This document shows positions 60,460 through 64,000 of a DNA stretch of 64,000 bases, one piece after another. Source of the DNA: Sclerodactyla briareus (Eukaryota; Echinodermata; Holothuroidea; Dendrochirotida; Sclerodactylidae); NCBI GenBank assembly GCA_026419785.1, contig JAODTK010005850.1:206071-270070 (forward strand). The letters run 5' to 3'. A model generated the notes under the pieces. That model was given only the letters and a program-made list of their open reading frames with translations. It did no database searches and had not been told where the DNA came from. Within the stretch, counting starts at the first letter, position 1, and each line of letters opens with the position of its first letter. The position numbers and the translations under genes are program-made.

Positions 60460-63080
60460 AAAATAATTATATCCCGCAAACACTGATAAGTGTTCGGGGA
60501 TATTATGGTTTTGACCCTGTGCCCGCCGTCTCCGCCTTCGCCGCCGCCGGAGGGAAAACTTTTAAGCGTTAGCGCCTCATTCTTTAACACTTATCCGATT
60601 GACCCAAAAAACTTGGTGCAATGTCGTATGAGTAAAACTCGGAATTATTATAAGTTCGAAAATGGGCTATATAGTATATTTGCGGCCCTCTATTTTACAG
60701 TTGTGCGATCACACCAACGTGGGGTGTTGTGGGTGGTTGTGGGAGCCGAAAAACATGGCGACATTTCAAGGTCATCCGAGGTCAAGTTTGGATTTTGGCC
60801 AGTAAGCCTAATTTAGGCAATGTATTGTGACTATGTGATATATCAAATTCACTGGATTTCATTGAAAACTTGGTGGAAGAGGCCAACTATCAGTGCCATG
60901 AATTTTCCTAATGTGGCCGGGGTCCCTGGAGGTCATCTTGCAGAACTATTTGCATAATAGTTGGCCAATTAGCATTAGGAAATTATTAAGTTTGTTGGAT
61001 TCTCACGAAACTTGGTGCGTAGGACCTCCTAACAGTCACGAAAACTTTACATTGCGTTGAAATCACCTAAGGTCACTATGTGTGTTTAATTACATATCGT
61101 TAGCATAATTAGAATTAATTAATGCAATAATTTTTCTCACTTCTAGGGGATTTTGACGAAACTTTGGTGAATAGGGCCAACTACCAGTCCTGATAAAGTT
61201 ATTCAATAGCATCACGATCACTGAGGGTAAATGTGTGGGACTAATTTGCTTTTTAGTTATCCGGATCGTCAAAATGAGGTTAAATACTTTTTCGGCATTG
61301 TTTGATATCATGTGACCTGCATGTGTGTGACCTGACCGATTTGACCTCTGCGGGTGGTCATGCGGTTATAAAGGTCGAATTTGAATAAATGTGCGTATTT
61401 AAGGAGGTACGGGCCAAAAAAGTAGAAACTGGTTATTTTTGGATATGTGATAGGGATTGTGCGCTTATGGAGGGGGGAAAAAAACTCACGTCGATGGGAC
61501 ACTTACTTTAGTAGTTTACAAGGGAGGCAAAGTTCCAATTTTATACCGTTTTAGCAATAACATTGGACAAGTTCTGGAATGCAATATGCCTCTAGTAGTG
61601 GATGCATCACATGGAGTGTAACAATTTTCATAAAAACCGCCAGTCATTGAAGGTCATAAAGGTCACTTAGGGGTCAAAAAACTGATTTTAGTTACTTTTT
61701 CGGCAATGCACTGGGTGGGTCATCAGAATGCAAAATGCTGCTAGGAGTGGATGTATCAAATGGAGAGTAGAGTAACAATCTTTCATAAATTCTGTCATAT
61801 CATTAAAGGTCATTCGAGGTCAACGTAGGGGTCAAAAACTGTTTTTTGCTATCATCGGAGAATTGAATAGCGGGGCGGAGGGTTCACCATTGTGATAAAA
61901 TGGTGACCTGTGGTTATGGGACCTCTGACCTGAATTTGTACTCGTCGGTGGTAGTGTTAAAGGTTGATCTTGAATAAATGTGCTTATTTAATTTAAGGAC
62001 GCACCTTGGCCGGGGCTGCAGGGGTGCCTCATACAATTAACAGTGCATTATAGGACTAGGTTGATTCCATATTTAGTAAACCAGAGTGGAATATCCATTT
62101 CTGTCCTATCAACATCAAAGATATTTCTAGAATGCTACTTGGTAAAATTGTGCATACTTTATGCACTTGTCAAAACTGTAAGACACACCCACAATACCCC
62201 GGACAGGGAGTGTAAAATGGGTCAGGGTCGATGCAAATAAAAGTGACTCACATATGGGGGACACTTCAATAAATAGTTAAGGGCACCAAAATGACTCTGG
62301 GGTGCGTTCATTTTGTTTGATTAGTCAGAATAATATAGGACAAGCTGGCCTACTAGTGGGTTCTTTTCAAGGAATGTATTGTAAGCCATTTGAGAACTGA
62401 GGGGTGTGTCCAAGTACAATAATTGAATGACCCACCTTTGACAATGCATCACACTGTAATGGGGTATAGGGGGTGGCATCATACAATTGACAAGTACATT
62501 AGAAATCTCTTAGTTCTATGACAGTCCCTATCTCTTTTCTGGTATTGCTGGTTGCTGTATTGATTGACCTGAGTTAAACTTCCCCAGCTCTCCCTGAGTA
62601 GGTAATAAAAACCAATTAATTGGGGCATCACAAAATCATGATCCAAGAATTATTGTCACTAAGTAAATTTGGTGGTGTCCCCCCAATGGCTTACATAGAA
62701 CCGAACAGGAAAAGTAATTTCTGTTTGTTATTCTCATTTGCGGAGACCATCTGACAATACAAATGATGGCAATGTTTGAAGCAACCAATCAAAAGGGGAA
62801 AAAAATAGATTTTAAAATATTGACAGTGGACTCTGGTGTCCTCCCATAAATTGACGTTTTGAAAATTCAAAGTCCACAACAAAAACAACACTTCTTAGAA
62901 AGATGTTAGAATGTTTCCTGAAAATTATATCTGTAGTCATGAATGTATTAGAAACACCACACAGATTTGGTTAACTAATCCTAATTTTTCAAATCTGCAA
63001 AAATCACTTGGGTTGGGGTGGAATAAGAGATGCGGGGGATAATATGTCTGGCGGTTTACCCGCCTGCTGACATTTTCTAG
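60460..63080 (+). mobile_element. Palindrome-ended repeat element, right copy (Helitron-like 3' end)
   Basis: The left end is an imperfect palindrome of about 35 bp (60466-60500: 'tatcccgcaaacactg', then 'ataagtgttcggggata'), followed by a GCC-rich stretch. The core has several units with 'ggatg(t/c)atca(a/c)atgga', 'aaggtcatt..aggtca', 'ggggtcaaaaactg' and 'gaataaatgtgcgtatttaa'. The right end has a short hairpin, GGCGGTTTACCCGCC (63050-63064), 12 bases before CTAG|T (63077-63081). A hairpin 10-12 bases before CTRR is the 3' signature of Helitrons. The other copy reads TTAG at that place. No Rep/helicase is present, so this is at best non-autonomous. The classification is inference. Confidence 0.7.
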
Positions 63081-63594
63081 TGATATGTGGGAAGGAATCG
63101 TACTGGTTCCATAACAGGGAATAGGAAATTTGCATCTTTTACCCAGTCACGATCTCGGTACTTCAGGCACATGTATGCATCCTCATAGCATTGTGTGTCA
63201 GACATCGAAAACATGCGAACCTTGAGGAGAAAACACTATTTTTCACCCTAACATGATAACGTTAGATTGACATGATTTTGTAGAACTGGTTGATGTACAC
63301 ATTTCATGTTAACCATGTGGAATGGGACCAAGGTCACTGTAAAAGAACGTTGAAATCTGCAATCTGAAACACTTTAACACATCATCAAAAATGAAAACAG
63401 GCAGTAGATGGATTGATACAAACCACTTTTCACAAAAGATTTGAATCAGGTTATTTGCAAGGTGTCTTCAGAATAACCACTTTTCTGATTCTAGGCAAGT
63501 GTGGTCCCTGTACAAAAGCTTAGCAAGTTCAGTAGGTTAGGTGTACTGCTGGCTACCTTGGATTTTTTGTTTTAAATGTCTTTTTTTTTCTTAT
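63081..63594. other. Gene-free stretch
   Basis: I see nothing assignable: unique-looking A/T-rich sequence. Confidence 0.4.
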
Positions 63595-63880
63595 TTATTC
63601 ACACAAAATCCAATTTGGCCTGGAAAGAAAAATTCATATGGGGCAGCAAGAAATGTTGCCGTGAAGGATTTGCCTCGGGGACAGTCATGTTGCTATCGGA
63701 TGAAAGCAGGAATTGGTATGGCATGTGTGGATTATCTCCGGTACAATGGGTACCTGGAGATAATCAGGGGCTATTATAAGTGTGTTGTAGCAATACGTTT
63801 GCAATGCAGGCCATGGAGAGAGGAGTCAGGGAGACAAATTGGGCCAGGGGAGGGTGGAACCCTTAGAAAACACATCCTAG
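63595..63880 (+). repeat. Dispersed repeat, copy of 57270-57700 in opposite orientation
   Basis: Shared blocks are listed under the partner. The frame at 63541-63939 is open for 132 codons but fails to match the partner over its length without frame shifts. Confidence 0.6.
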
Positions 63881-64000
63881 GTGAAAAAACTGGCAACGTG
63901 GCATGTTCGGCGGTATGCATGGTACCAAAGAAATGCTGATCTATTTCTAGGGACCCCCCCCCCCCCCAATTCCCAAAATTCCCCTTGAAAATTGTGAGGA

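Noticed and set aside
1..64000. CRISPR array, bacterial operons or viral contamination
   Set aside because: Tandem repeats here lack uniform repeats with unique spacers of constant length. Introns and animal gene families are present, and there are no prokaryotic gene arrangements.

Overview
The window is eukaryotic nuclear DNA from an invertebrate animal, most likely marine (mollusc, echinoderm or hemichordate type; the sequence does not let me choose). The evidence is sparse coding sequence split by GT-AG introns, metazoan-only gene families, tRNA-derived SINEs, a Ty3/gypsy-class LTR retrotransposon, and many dispersed repeats built from short tandem cores. Nothing suggests bacterial DNA: no operons, no ribosome binding sites, and almost all open frames are short and lack family features.

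Two host genes could be recognised. LAMTOR4, a subunit of the Ragulator/LAMTOR complex on lysosomes, lies on the minus strand at 1046-3451. Its three coding exons are intact, splice in phase and give 97 residues. A CFAP97D-family (cilia/flagella-associated) gene lies on the plus strand from 28703 to about 34890. Its exons are recognisable in order, but the copy carries at least three one-base frame breaks and an in-frame TAG. The end of its large conserved exon has been copied several times, in degenerate form, into the DNA downstream. A plausible RFX X-box lies about 140 bp upstream of its start codon.

Positions 14458-25925 are one LTR retrotransposon: 5' LTR, primer binding site, gag with a CCHC knuckle, then protease, reverse transcriptase, RNase H and integrase, then the 3' LTR. 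Every domain is visible but frames change repeatedly. The 5' LTR carries about 1 kb that the 3' LTR lacks, and part of the integrase core is tandemly duplicated. The copies differ largely by one-base insertions and deletions, which means either long decay or residual long-read assembly error.

The rest is repeat-rich and essentially gene-free. 1-2260 and 42-63 kb are dominated by repeats with cores of roughly 150-180 bp rich in TGACCTTTGACCT. Some have a hairpin-like end and a GATA/GGAT microsatellite, an architecture like bivalve 'pearl' and Helitron-associated elements. One such family is present as two copies in inverted orientation (52925-54335 and 60460-63080). Other structures are two copies of one SINE family, a CpG-rich foldback element at 47.9-48.8 kb, a CGAGTC-repeat bounded segment at 31.4-32.2 kb, a GTCCGGGTGG minisatellite, and two clusters of GCTTAA/TTAAGC words. 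No complete, clearly new gene system was found. The most unusual items are the exon-seeded array in the CFAP97D gene, the duplicated integrase core, and the dispersed families carrying nuclear-receptor-like DR1 sites.
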